A DNA stretch of 64,000 bases from Datisca glomerata. Lineage: Eukaryota > Streptophyta > Magnoliopsida > Cucurbitales > Datiscaceae. This document shows, one piece after another, positions 47,364-57,260 of this stretch. The notes beneath the pieces are model-generated. The model was not told where the DNA came from. It searched no databases and was given only the letters and a program-made list of their open reading frames with translations. Each line of letters starts with the position of its first letter. Positions within the stretch are counted from its first letter, which is position 1. The translations under genes were made by a program, and so were the position numbers. The stretch lies in contig QANY01008633.1 of NCBI GenBank assembly GCA_003255025.1, positions 186,001 through 250,000 of the forward strand. The letters are read 5' to 3'.

Positions 47364-48180
47364 ATGGCAGAAATAAATTCTAATGTCATAATTGGAGGCT
47401 CTTCATCCTCCCACTCTCACTCACCTATCATTCTACTATTAAATATCTAGAACTTGATTTCTATAAGGCTAGACTCGAGCAACTTTATCCATTTGAAATA
47501 TAAGGTCTCATCAATTCTGAAAGCTCACTCCATGTTTGGCTTCGTGGTTGAAACTGTAAAATGTCCAAGCAAATTCCCATGAAATGACAAAGGAGAAGTT
47601 ACTACAACTGTTAATCCCAAATACGAACAATGGCTCACTCAAGATCAAATCTTGATGACCCTATAAAATGCAACCATATCTCTCATGGCTCTATCTTATG
47701 TGGTTGGGTGCAAGACTTCAATAGAAATGTGGAGCTCCATCGAAATAAGGTTTTCTTCGTTATCTAGATCTAATATCTTGTAACTGAAATATGATATTCA
47801 GTCTATATCTAAGAAAGTAAATGAAGTTATAGATGATTACAATCAAAGGATTAAAGAACTGAAGGATACATTGTGTGTTGTTTTGTTCTTCTTGAAGATG
47901 AATATGTTATACTTTATAATGTAATATGTTACCAATAGAATATAACACACTACACACCTCAATAAGGACAAGAGTTGAGCCTTTAGCACTAGAGGAACTC
48001 CATGTTCAATTGAATTCAGAAGAAAGATTTCTTGATTCACAGTTCAAACAACATGAATCTCTTTTTCAATCTAGTGCCTTACTTGCTGCAAACACTGGCA
48101 ATTTCAATAGAGCAGGAAACTTTAATGAGAATCATGGAGGAATGTATTTTAGAGGAGCTAGAACAAATAATGGATGAGGT
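47364..48180 (+). pseudogene. C3 copia gag (UBN2-type)
   Basis: It starts MAEINSNVIIGGSSSSHSHS. Then come YEQWLTQDQILMTL, ATISLMALSYVVGCKTSIEM, IRFSSLSRSNIL and KYDIQSISKKVNEVIDDYNQ with RIKELKD, the standard UBN2 core. It ends with LEELHVQLNSEERFLDSQFK near 48000. Single-base stops (for example after FP near 47580) and at least one frameshift near 47880 break it. Confidence 0.85.
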
Positions 48181-50700
48181 GGTTTGTTTTAGAAACCAAG
48201 GAACAATTTCAACTTTTCTCAACCTCAGTACAGATAATCTCAGAATCACTCTTCTGCTCTTGGTCCACCACCTCAGATTATAGCCTTCTCAAATGAATCT
48301 CTTGGTACACAAGGGAATAGAACTCATTGCCAACTCTCTCTTAATCCAAAGCACAATGCAATTGGTTGTTATCATTGAATGAACCTCTCTTACCAGGGAA
48401 TGAATCCTCCTGCACAATTGGCAAAAATGCTACTATGTTTTCTCAGTCTCCTACTGCCATCACTCCTGACATGAACAATTTAGTGACACCATGTGAATAT
48501 AAGGGGGGAAGATAGCATGGCCATTGGAAATGGTCAGAAACTACCTATAAGTCATGCATGTTCAAATTTTCTCCCTACCCCTTCACAAACTTTTCATTCA
48601 GATAAAGTAAAGTATTTTATGTTCCTCATATCGCTTCTAACCTTCTTCCTATTCATAAGTTTTGTAAAGAAAACAAATGTATCTTCATCTTTGATATTGA
48701 CCTTTTTGTTATCCAGGATAAAGCCTCAGCCAAACTCCTTTACCTTGGTCAGAGTAAGAATGGGCAATATCACATTCCTGCTTCTCTGTCTGCATCTTTA
48801 CTGATTAACTCTAAGTCAAATGTTTCTCAAACAGAATCCGACTCTTCAAACCATAATTCTACTGAACCTTCTGCTACTACACCAAGTGCTTACTTGGGCA
48901 CCATAGTAAATGATGTACTATGACACAACATATTAGGACATGTTTCTAATTCTATATAAAACAAAATCTCAATAAAGCAAATTTGTCATTTAATGTTTCT
49001 TCTCAAGATTGTATGTGTCAAAGTTGTCTTCGTGGTAAACTGTCCAAACTTCCATTTCATCAGTCTAGATTTGTATCTACTTCTCCTTTGGATACATAAT
49101 GATGTTTGGGGACCAACTTCTATTGTTTCTTTATCTGGCTATAGGTATTATTTTCTTTTCATAGATGATGTTTCAAGATATACATGGTTATTTTCTCTTA
49201 AACTCAAATATGAAGTGTGTTCTATCTTTCATAAGTTTAAACCCTTTGTCGAAAATCTTCAGTCAAATAAGAACAAAACAAAACCTTTACGGGCTGCTTG
49301 GTTCAAGTTTTACAAGATTACGGGTAGAAATGTGATTAGTGGGTATATGATTAGTGAGAATTCAAGTAGAGATAGTACATTATTACTATGTTTGGTAATG
49401 GATTGAAATCTTATTTAGATTAATGGGAATGCGATATTAATGTCTTTGGTTTTGAAATTTTTTTAATGATAAGATGTATAGAAGTGCTTATTTTACCTTT
49501 TTTATCCTTCAAATATACAATAGCTAATGATATTTAAATAAAACATCATCATAAATTTATAGTAAATCTTAATACTTACTCATAAAAGATAGATTAAAAA
49601 TTCATTTATAAAAAAAATATAAAGATAAAAATATCCGATTTAATGAAAAACTAAAACATATTAAAAATGGGTTAAAAAACTCATCAAAAATTGGTTAAGG
49701 AAAGACCAAATTTAATTGAAAAAACAGCTTGTTATAGGCCCACAACCCATCATTTTGGGTTAAAGGCCAAGCCATAAAAAAATTGTTGAGAAAGCCTTAA
49801 ACAAAAACCCCACATCAGAAGTTCTAATCTAAAATTACATTTATATAATAGTTGACTAAATATTTAGGGACAAGATAGACAATTGGCGAGGAGAGATATA
49901 CCCTGTGGAAGATGGAGAGAGATGTTAAAATGGGGTTAATGTGATACCTTCTCCTTCTAGGATGTATTTTATCCTCTCTATGAGAGTGCATTCTATTTCT
50001 CCTAGAATAGAATGCCTACCTAGATCTCTGTAAACAAACACAAGAATCTTTAATATTCCCACTAATCTAACATTCATTCTCTCAAATACTCAAAACCAAA
50101 CGGCCCCTTAGGAGTGATGATGAAGGTGCATACTCTAGTGCATTATTCAAAAATTATCTTCAAATGAATGGAATCTTCCCTAAAAAATCATGTCCCTGCA
50201 CCCTGAGCGAAATGGGGCTGTAGAAAGGAAAAAACAAACACATTATAGAGACTGTTTTAACTATACTACATAGGCACCACTTCCTTCAATTTTCTAGTTA
50301 CAAGCTTTTACTGCAGTAGTTTTTCTTATCAATAGAATACCAACTCCATCTTTTAACCACGTCTCCGCCTTTGAAAAGTTATTTGGTCATTTGACTGAAT
50401 ATTCTTAAATTAGAGTATTTGGATGTGCTTGTTATCCATTCCTTAAAACTTACAAAAAGTAAGCTTGAAGCAAGAACTGTTCAACGTGTCTTCCTTGGCT
50501 ATGCTATTGAATATAAGAGATATCTTTGCTTTGATCCTTCATATAAGAAGATTTATACTTCTAGGCATATAATATTGGATGAGAATCTGTTTCCATATGC
50601 ATATGTCAATAATAACATTACAAATACTGATAAGATGTCTATAAGCACGTTAATTCAGAATTACCTGCTGATATGTTAACTTCTCTCTTACATTTTAATA
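48181..50700 (+). pseudogene. C3 protease-to-integrase region, split by a MITE
   Basis: A protease-linker stretch is legible at 48493-48800 (LPISHACSNFLPTPSQTFHS). The integrase core begins near 49090 (HNDVWGPTSIVSLSGYRYYF, then LFIDDVSRYTWLFSLKLKYE and FHKFKPFVENLQSNK). After the element at 49290-50107 it resumes as RSDDEGAYSSALFKNYLQMN with GIF. The C-terminal part is at 50419-50679 (KSKLEARTVQRVFLGYAIEY, then YKKIYTSRHIILDENLFPYA). A stop follows, with no RT. Confidence 0.85.
49290..50107. mobile_element. PIF/Harbinger-like non-autonomous element, 818 bp
   Basis: The left end reads CGGGCTGCTTGGTTCAAG; the reverse complement of the right end reads GGGGCCGTTTGGTTTTGAG. TTA lies at 49287-49289 and 50108-50110. 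Removing the element plus one TTA restores the integrase codons for KTFRSDDEG, which confirms the boundaries. A TTA duplication and GGGGCCGTTTGG-type ends are the Tourist/PIF pattern. No transposase frame is present. Confidence 0.88.
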
Positions 50701-50974
50701 ATCTTCATTCTACTCCTTCTGCTGCCACTACATAGCCAACGCTAGCCACTTCATATTCCTCTTTAGACAATAGCATAACAACTTCTTCATCTCAGTCTAG
50801 GACATAAACATCAATCTCATCTATACTGATAATGGTGCACACAATAGTTATTTAGGCAACATATTTACGTACTTCCCTGACATACCATCTTCTCTTGTCA
50901 TTTCCCTCCCAATTTCACATACGGATCAACCAAATTCCAATACTACCCAGCATGGCAATCACGACCCCATATGG

Positions 50975-51093
50975 CGATAGGACCTCTGATAGAAATTGTG
51001 TCTTGATCACCATGTTGGTTGTGTCTTGGCATTTCTAGAACATAATGGAGAATTGCAATACTGAACACTCCGATAGGACCTCTGATAGAGTTT
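50975..51093. repeat. Direct repeat of CGATAGGACCTCTGATAGA
   Basis: Two copies start at about 50975 and 51071, each followed by TTTGTG or TTGTGTC-like sequence. In reverse complement they read TCTATCAGAGGTCC, vaguely like a primer-binding site. With the LTR-like signals at 51090-51240 on the minus strand (AATAAAGGATTTTC and a TTTCATTCTTGCATACCAC edge), they may be remains of a minus-strand LTR element. Confidence 0.5.
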
Positions 51094-51242
51094 GTGGTAT
51101 GCAAGAATGAAAATAACTAACAGCAATTTAGAACAAAATGATGAAAGAAGAGAAAATCCTTTATTACAAGGATGCTGAGATCAGAGCATCCTAAACTAAA
51201 TTACCTCAGAACGGTAGTCGCGCATTGTTTACCCATTTGATT

Positions 51243-51580
51243 GTAGTGCCTCCTACTTATTATACCCATCTAGTAGCTTTTCGAGGGTGTTATTTCTTAA
51301 AGGGTGATCATCAGATGACGATTCGACTAGTAAGGGTCGTGATGGGAATATGGAGGCCTGACCTCTTTTAGTTATTAAGGAAAATGTGAAGGATGTGATG
51401 TTTTCTTGTCACATTCAATAAAAACATCACACCTTTCACATTTTTCTTGATAGCTGGAAGAGGTGTGACCTTCACATTCTCACCACGACCTCCACTAGTT
51501 GAACCGCTTCAAATGCAACCCCCTCTATAATAACGTGCTCGAAAGGCTGCTAGATTGGCATAATAAGTATGAGGAACTTC
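51243..51580. repeat. Long foldback with 160-nt arms
   Basis: 51243-51404 and 51421-51580 are inverted copies separated by 16 nt. Shared blocks, read in the sense of the left arm, include ACTTATTAT, TTTCGAG, ACTAGT, GGTCGTG and AAAATGTGAA. Most differences between the arms are transitions, with one less well matched stretch (about 51291-51320). A transcript through it could form a near-continuous hairpin. Confidence 0.88.
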
Positions 51581-52176
51581 AATAGTTTTAATTTATTCTG
51601 TATAGTGATAGTTAATTCAAATTAAATATTGTACTATGTTTTAAGATTGGTTGTTTATAATAAAAGTAAAGTTTTTATGACAATATATATGGATCCCACT
51701 GTGCCATTTCATTGAACATTAATGATACTAATATAAATACATTATAGACCCCACCCACTTCATTGAAGACATTAAGGACACTCATATAAATACACTATAT
51801 AATGTTACCTAATTCAATCTAATTTTAAATATAAGTGAAGATTATTAACGTTTGCATTGAGAAATCATAAATTTTGAGACAAAAAACATTGAATATTACT
51901 CCACGGAGCAAGTATGACCTTTCCAAGGCCTTATCTGAATTCAAGAAATGGAAGAACCTCTACAAATTATAGATTAGAGAAAAATAATTTAAAGACCAAA
52001 ATATTACAGCTTCTTAATGAATATTATGATGCTATAGATGCACCCAAAGAATCTTCATATAACAAAAAAAGAATCTTCATATGTAGTGATACTCATGAAT
52101 GAGTGTGTTTTTAAAGGAGAATTTGAATTAAGTTTATATGTTGAACAATCTATTAATTAATAAATAATTACATATG
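51581..52176. other. AT-rich stretch, nothing recognised
   Basis: A short imperfect repeat (ATAAATACATTATAGACCCC and ATAAATACACTATATAATG, near 51735 and 51785) is the only structure seen. The open frame at 51914-52102 has no recognised similarity. Confidence 0.4.
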
Positions 52177-52336
52177 AGGTTGGTATGTGAAAATGACTAA
52201 GTATGTAAAAATTTATAAGTATACGCAAATAGCTAAGTGTATAAAAATGACTAAGTGCATGAAAATGACTAAATGTATGAAAATGACCAAGTGTATGAAA
52301 TTTATTAAGTGTGTGAAAATGACTAAGTAATGTAAT
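52177..52336. repeat. 18-bp minisatellite
   Basis: About eight units of 18 bp in register from 52195, with consensus GACTAAGTGTATGAAAAT. Middle units differ by one to four bases and the outer units are more degenerate. Confidence 0.9.
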
Positions 52337-53045
52337 TAATTTTACAAGTCAAAAATTGAGAAAAAGAGATAATCGACGTTCAATATTACTCATGTTAAGT
52401 GTGAAAATGGTTGTGTGTAAAGGCGATCGTTTGTGTGATAGGCAATCAAAGTCTTACTGGTGACAATCATAAAAGGATGTCTAGTGATTAGATGGGAGGC
52501 CCAATATAGTCTCTAGACCAGTGGTTAAAAATCATCGGTATATGGTCCGTAACCGTCGGTATAGGGTAATAAACTGCCAGTGCATGTTAGAAAACTGCCG
52601 ATGTAGATTACCATAACGGTAACAAAAACTACCAAAGCCGCCAGTACAGGGTGATAAATTGCCAGTATATGTTAGTAAGCAACCGATATAGATTGCCAAA
52701 ACCGCCAGTATATGTTAGATTTAAAACTTTCATTTTTAAATTAAAAAATTTAGGAGTATTTTTTGCGAGAATTTTAGGGGGGTGGGGAAATAATTTTTCA
52801 TTAGCAGAGTGATATTTCATAGATTTGGATCACCCATATATGATCATGCGATATACATATTAATTTTATGATTTTACATATGAATTAGACCATTCATATA
52901 TGATCGTATGATATACATAATAATTTTACGATTCCATAACTTAACAATGTTTATATAAATATACTTTAATCGGACAATCGATAATTTTTTGGACAATCTG
53001 TGTGGAGTAACGTAATTAATTTTACAAGTAAAAAATTGAGAAAAA
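52337..53045. mobile_element. CACTA-like subterminal remnant between direct repeats
   Basis: From 52520 to 52720 short inverted and direct copies of an ACCGTCGGTATA/CCGCCAGTATATGTTAG motif are packed as in a CACTA subterminal region. A 64-bp-spaced duplication (ATATATGATCRT then GATATACATA) lies near 52828-52930. A segment with TAATTAATTTTACAAGT and AAAAATTGAGAAAAAG occurs at both 52335-52375 and 53010-53050, bracketing the whole block. Termini were not identified. Confidence 0.5.
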
Positions 53046-54156
53046 GGGTATGCTAGCATTCTACGTATGAATTGGAAATTTGAGGTTATACATGTTCGTC
53101 AAACCGAAATCTAATTCATCGACCATGATAAAATAACGGTCTAGCATAAAAGGTTAAATTTTAAATTTTGTTTTTTACTTTTCAAACTTTTAGGGGAAAA
53201 TTTTGATTCTACAAAAAAATCCGATGGTGCGGTATAGACATGTTCGACAAACCAAAATATAGAATTTATCGATCATGATAAAATCATGACCTATCATTGT
53301 GAAAAATCATTTCACTTTATACTTGTCATAAAACCATGACAACATAATCAATGACACGTATTATCACGTTTATGAATAAGTGTTCAATTACTTTGACAAT
53401 TCATTGCTTGATTCAATCCAATTTCAAATATAAGTGAAGATCGTTGAAGGAGAGAAAGAGAGACATCGTGAACTCAATGGAGTTGAGGGAGGAATACTCA
53501 AATTAGATTCAAAATATAAAGGGCTTAAGTCTTTTAACTTTTAAAAAAGCCAATAATCGTTAAAATAATACCAGAATCTTAATTTTGTTATTTGCATCAA
53601 GAGGGGCCTTCTCATGGAATTTCTCAAAGGAAAAAAAGAAAAATTTCCATAGAAGGACCTTTGAGATAAAATTTAATGATATTAAGACATTATAAATTGT
53701 TTTAAGGATATTTAAACTATTGTTCTACTAGATCATGATTTAATAAATATTAATTTTAATATAAAATTATTAAATCATGATCTATCAAAATATTTTTTAT
53801 TAGAACAAATCTAATTAAATATTTTAAGTTAAATTTACCTAGAAGTGAGAGATAAATCTTTATATCGTTAATACCACTCTCCAAGGTGGGAAACTGAAAA
53901 TTTTCTCAAGGAAAAAAGACATCAATAAATATCAAAGTAGGGCACAACCCCAAAAACAGTAAGTAGAGCACAAGTTTGACACGCAACATGACAAGGGAAG
54001 CGGGAAAGGAATCTAACCGTGGCTGCGCCAAAAACAATTGGCCGCGAGCGCTTACATAAATCAGAAGGTGCCACGCTCCAGCTACTGTGGACATCAGACA
54101 ACCTCGCACATTCAAATTTCTGATTCAAAGGAAAAGAGTGAAAGGACGCTGGAGTC
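53046..54156. other. Upstream region of the deacylase gene
   Basis: A diverged duplication (ACATGTTCGTCAAACC near 53090 and ACATGTTCGACAAACC near 53248, each followed by an ATCATGATAAAAT-like block) lies 159 bp apart. A short inverted repeat (GGCCTTCTCATGGAA and TTTCCATAGAAGGACC) lies at about 53606-53660. From 53900 the sequence becomes GC-richer towards the start codon, consistent with promoter and 5' UTR. No unambiguous TATA box was seen. Confidence 0.5.
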
Positions 54157-56954
54157 ATGGTGACGCTAGTGGTGGCGACGACGAAGGACCCAGCCTCGAT
54201 CAACCCGGCCCATGCGCTTCTAGCCATGCCCGGATGGCAACCCGGTCCTTCTCTCCAGGTTCCTAAACCTCCATTTCACTCTGATTACCTCAAATCACCA
54301 CTGATTCTCTTTGCTTAACAATATTTTAATTCATTGATTTGATTATTAGGAAATCAGGAGCTTCGCTTATCAAGGAGTGAGACTATTACAACACGACACG
54401 GGCATAGTGAAAGAGGATGACATTGACAAGCGCTGGGAGGAGCTGACGGGTGAGGTAGTCGATGAGATCATTTTTTTCAGTAGACACACCGCCGTTTCGA
54501 ATCGCCCGGCCCTCACCGTTCATCCAATTGGTACTGAAAACAAATTACATTGTTCTTTTCAATTTGAAATAGTTTAAGAAACCTTAATTGAATTTAGCTG
54601 AATTGTATAATGTGGGTGTCAAAAGGGGTACCACATTTGCGCCAAGACGAGGTTCCGCCACAAGGTGGGAAACCGGGGTGGGCGGCGCCTCCAAACCCCA
54701 GGATGGGGCCGTGGCTGAGGCTCCTAAAGAACATTGCTCAATCTCATAACTTAGTTCCTGAGTTCGAGGTGTTTTTCATGTTTTCCCTTTACTTTGTATC
54801 TTGCTCTTTTTTTATCAAAACTTATTTGGCTTTCTTTCTAAAGTTGAAGTGAATTTCGTTTGTACTTACGTAGATTACTCTGGAAGCTACTCATCATGGA
54901 CCAGTGACTAGTAAGCCAACTATGTTTCTGGAGATTGGTGAGCTTTATTTACTTATAAATGTAAATTGCCAGTTAAAAAAATTATAAATTGTCAGAACTT
55001 AATATATTAGTGAATTTATGCACATGTGTTCCTTCTGGTTGGTATAGGTAGCACAGAAGAGTATTGGAAGAGGCAAGATGCAGCTCAAGTTATAGCTCTA
55101 GTTGAGTACACAAATTATAAACCTCTCTTATTTTTCATTTACATCCTTGTTTTTGGCTGTTGTGACGCAAGGGGGGGTTGGTTCGGTTAATTGTGTATTT
55201 AAGTTGCTCTTTTAGGTTTCTTGTGTGACTGACATGTCATATGAATCACATTTTTTTAACTATCCTGTTAGAAAACTTAATCAATGACACTCCCTTAAGA
55301 TCACGCTCTGTTGCCCCTTCTTTATTGAGTTCATTTCTATTCGTTCATAAAATGCCAGTTTGAGGCACTCCTTTAGATTCGCTAATTTGTATTAGAACCT
55401 GACAAATTAATAAGGATGGTGCTTGCAGTTAGTTTGGGAAGGACTTGGACTCGGAGGAGGAACTGCTGTAGGAGACTGGAACAGGTGCTATTTCATCAAG
55501 CATCATAATGATTAGGCTCTATTTGGTGTGGTCTTCAATTTCTTAAGCAATACTTCATTTTGCATATTCATTCTTGATCTGTTGCATTTCGGTCTCCATT
55601 GACTGATTAGATATCGTAGCACATTTGGCTACTCATTTTCTCTTAACAAATCTGGTTGAACTCTATGACCATTTAAGAAACTGATAACAAAATTTTGCCA
55701 GAGCTATCGTTTATGTTAATCAAAATTCACATTATTAAATTCACCTTAACCCAACTTAAGCTTTTGGGAGTACCGGAGTAGTGATACGAACTAGAGGTCC
55801 TCAGTTTAAATTGTGCATCGACAATTTTCCTCCCCAATTAAAATTAAGTATCTGTGTGTTTTCCAAATTAATCAAGATAAAGTTCAGGCTTACACGTGAG
55901 GAGGAATATTATGAAATAATTCAAACGATGAAATTCACTTTAACTCAACAACTTAAGCTTTTGAGATTGATGCTTAGTAAACATTTTATACTCTTACGTA
56001 GCTTAAGGAACATCTACTCATGTTCATATGACTTTGCTGACAGTGATGTATAATTTCCTCTTTTTCTGGATGATGCCACGCTTCTTTTACCAACAAAATT
56101 GATGTTGATGTAGGGAAAATGAGAAGAACAGCAAAGTCCTTCTCGGAGTAGGTGGTGGACATTATGCACCTCGGCATATGGATATAGTTCTGTAAGTATT
56201 AATTATAGCCTACACTTTTATGTTCTCTTTGATCTTGAAAAACCGTTTTATGTACTTGATAATTTAGTCCTAAGAACTTAAAGTTTTCGTACTTGTTGAA
56301 TTTTCTGGAAAATAGCATACAAACCTGTTTCCTTTTTATTATATCTTATCATGTATATAAAAGGATCTGTTCAGTGGATAAACTTGTTCTCCAACGTTAT
56401 TTAGCAAAGACGGTGTTTGGGTTGGCCACCTGCTCTCCGGGTATTCCTTACCAATGGAAGATCCAAGCCAGTCAAGTGGAGAAACAACTGCAAGAGGTAT
56501 TGGTGGAACTTGGAGAGAATCAATCAAAGCTGCTTATGAGGCTACTAGGTCGGCTTTTCCTGGTGGAGAAATTGTTGCTCATCTTGATCACAAGTAAGCT
56601 TAACAAAGGCCTCCGAATATCAAACAGTTCATCATTTTATAAAATGCCTAGTCATTATGCTGCTAGAAGGCACAGACGAGAAAATAACAGAGTTCGGCTT
56701 CTTTAGCAGGACAAATACATCATGGTTATACTAACCAAAAAATGATTCTGGCAAACTTTAACTTGATTCATTATCTGATTATCATCTGTAACAATTAACT
56801 AATTTGTAGAAGCCATAAGGAGTTACTTCATGAACAGTTCATTTATATGACTAAAATTTGTTGTAGGAGTTTCAAGAGCTGGCAGAAGAACGCTATCACT
56901 GGGTTTTTAGGCGACCAGAAGATCAAAATCGGAAAGCCAAATGACTTCTATTGA
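54157..56954 (+). CDS. GEK1: D-aminoacyl-tRNA deacylase (DTD2/GEK1 type), nine exons
   Basis: Exons: 54157-54258, 54350-54530, 54626-54768, 54874-54937, 55048-55100, 55429-55484, 56114-56191, 56405-56593 and 56867-56954. All introns are GT-AG and phases join exactly, giving 954 nt and 317 residues, the length I recall for Arabidopsis GEK1. The N-terminus is MVTLVVATTKDPASINPAHA. Family marks are FFSRHTAVSNRPALTVHPIG (about 80-95), LEATHHGP (145-152), GVGGGHYAPRHMD (211-223) and AHLDHKSFKSWQK near the end. The enzyme frees D-amino acids from mischarged tRNA. In plants this archaeal-type deacylase is linked to tolerance of aldehydes such as acetaldehyde and formaldehyde. No stops or frameshifts; it appears functional. 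Confidence 0.95.
55733..55970. repeat. TRIM-like repeat in intron 6 of the deacylase gene
   Basis: AAATTCACCTTAACCCAACT followed by TAAGCTTTTGGG (from about 55736) recurs as AAATTCACTTTAACTCAACA followed by ACTTAAGCTTTTGAG (from about 55930). Between the copies lie CTAGAGGTCCTCAGTTTAAA and CACGTGAGGAGGAATATT. This arrangement is common in plant introns and resembles a miniature LTR element or decayed MITE. Confidence 0.55.
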
Positions 56955-57260
56955 TTTTAATAGCTGGCAGAAGAACGCGATCATAGAATGAGAAAGCTCA
57001 AAATCTGCATGCAAAAGGATCGGCTCCCCATTTAGCCGGATCACTATCCGATATGGTTATTGTTTTCCATATTCTAGTGCTGATTATAGCCATGATAATA
57101 TCATCACTGCACCAGCAATATTTATTCAAGGGAACAACGTTGAATGATTATTAGCTTATAAATGCTTTGTATGATTTAACGTCGCCCACAGTAATTGAAA
57201 AATTCTTCCCAAAATGGTAAACCTAACGCATTTTGCTTGCAGATATCATATGATTTAAAA
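56955..57260 (+). other. 3' UTR/flank of the deacylase gene with a short duplication
   Basis: AGCTGGCAGAAGAACGC from the last exon (56877-56898 with flanks) recurs at 56962-56983, eight bases after the stop codon, with one mismatch over 22 bp. Beyond it the flank is AT-rich, with no gene. Confidence 0.7.

Larger units (their letters stand above)
47329..50970 (+). mobile_element. Ty1/copia element C3, truncated
   Basis: A primer-binding site (47329-47340) is followed by gag from 47364, a protease-linker stretch and integrase up to about 50680, then linker sequence. RT, RNase H and 3' LTR are missing. Integrase is split by a DNA element at 49290-50107. The right edge is lost near the repeated CGATAGGACCTCTGATAGA blocks. 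Confidence 0.85.

Noticed and set aside
51914..52102. 62-residue plus-strand frame
   Set aside because: No start context, no similarity recognised, AT-rich surroundings.
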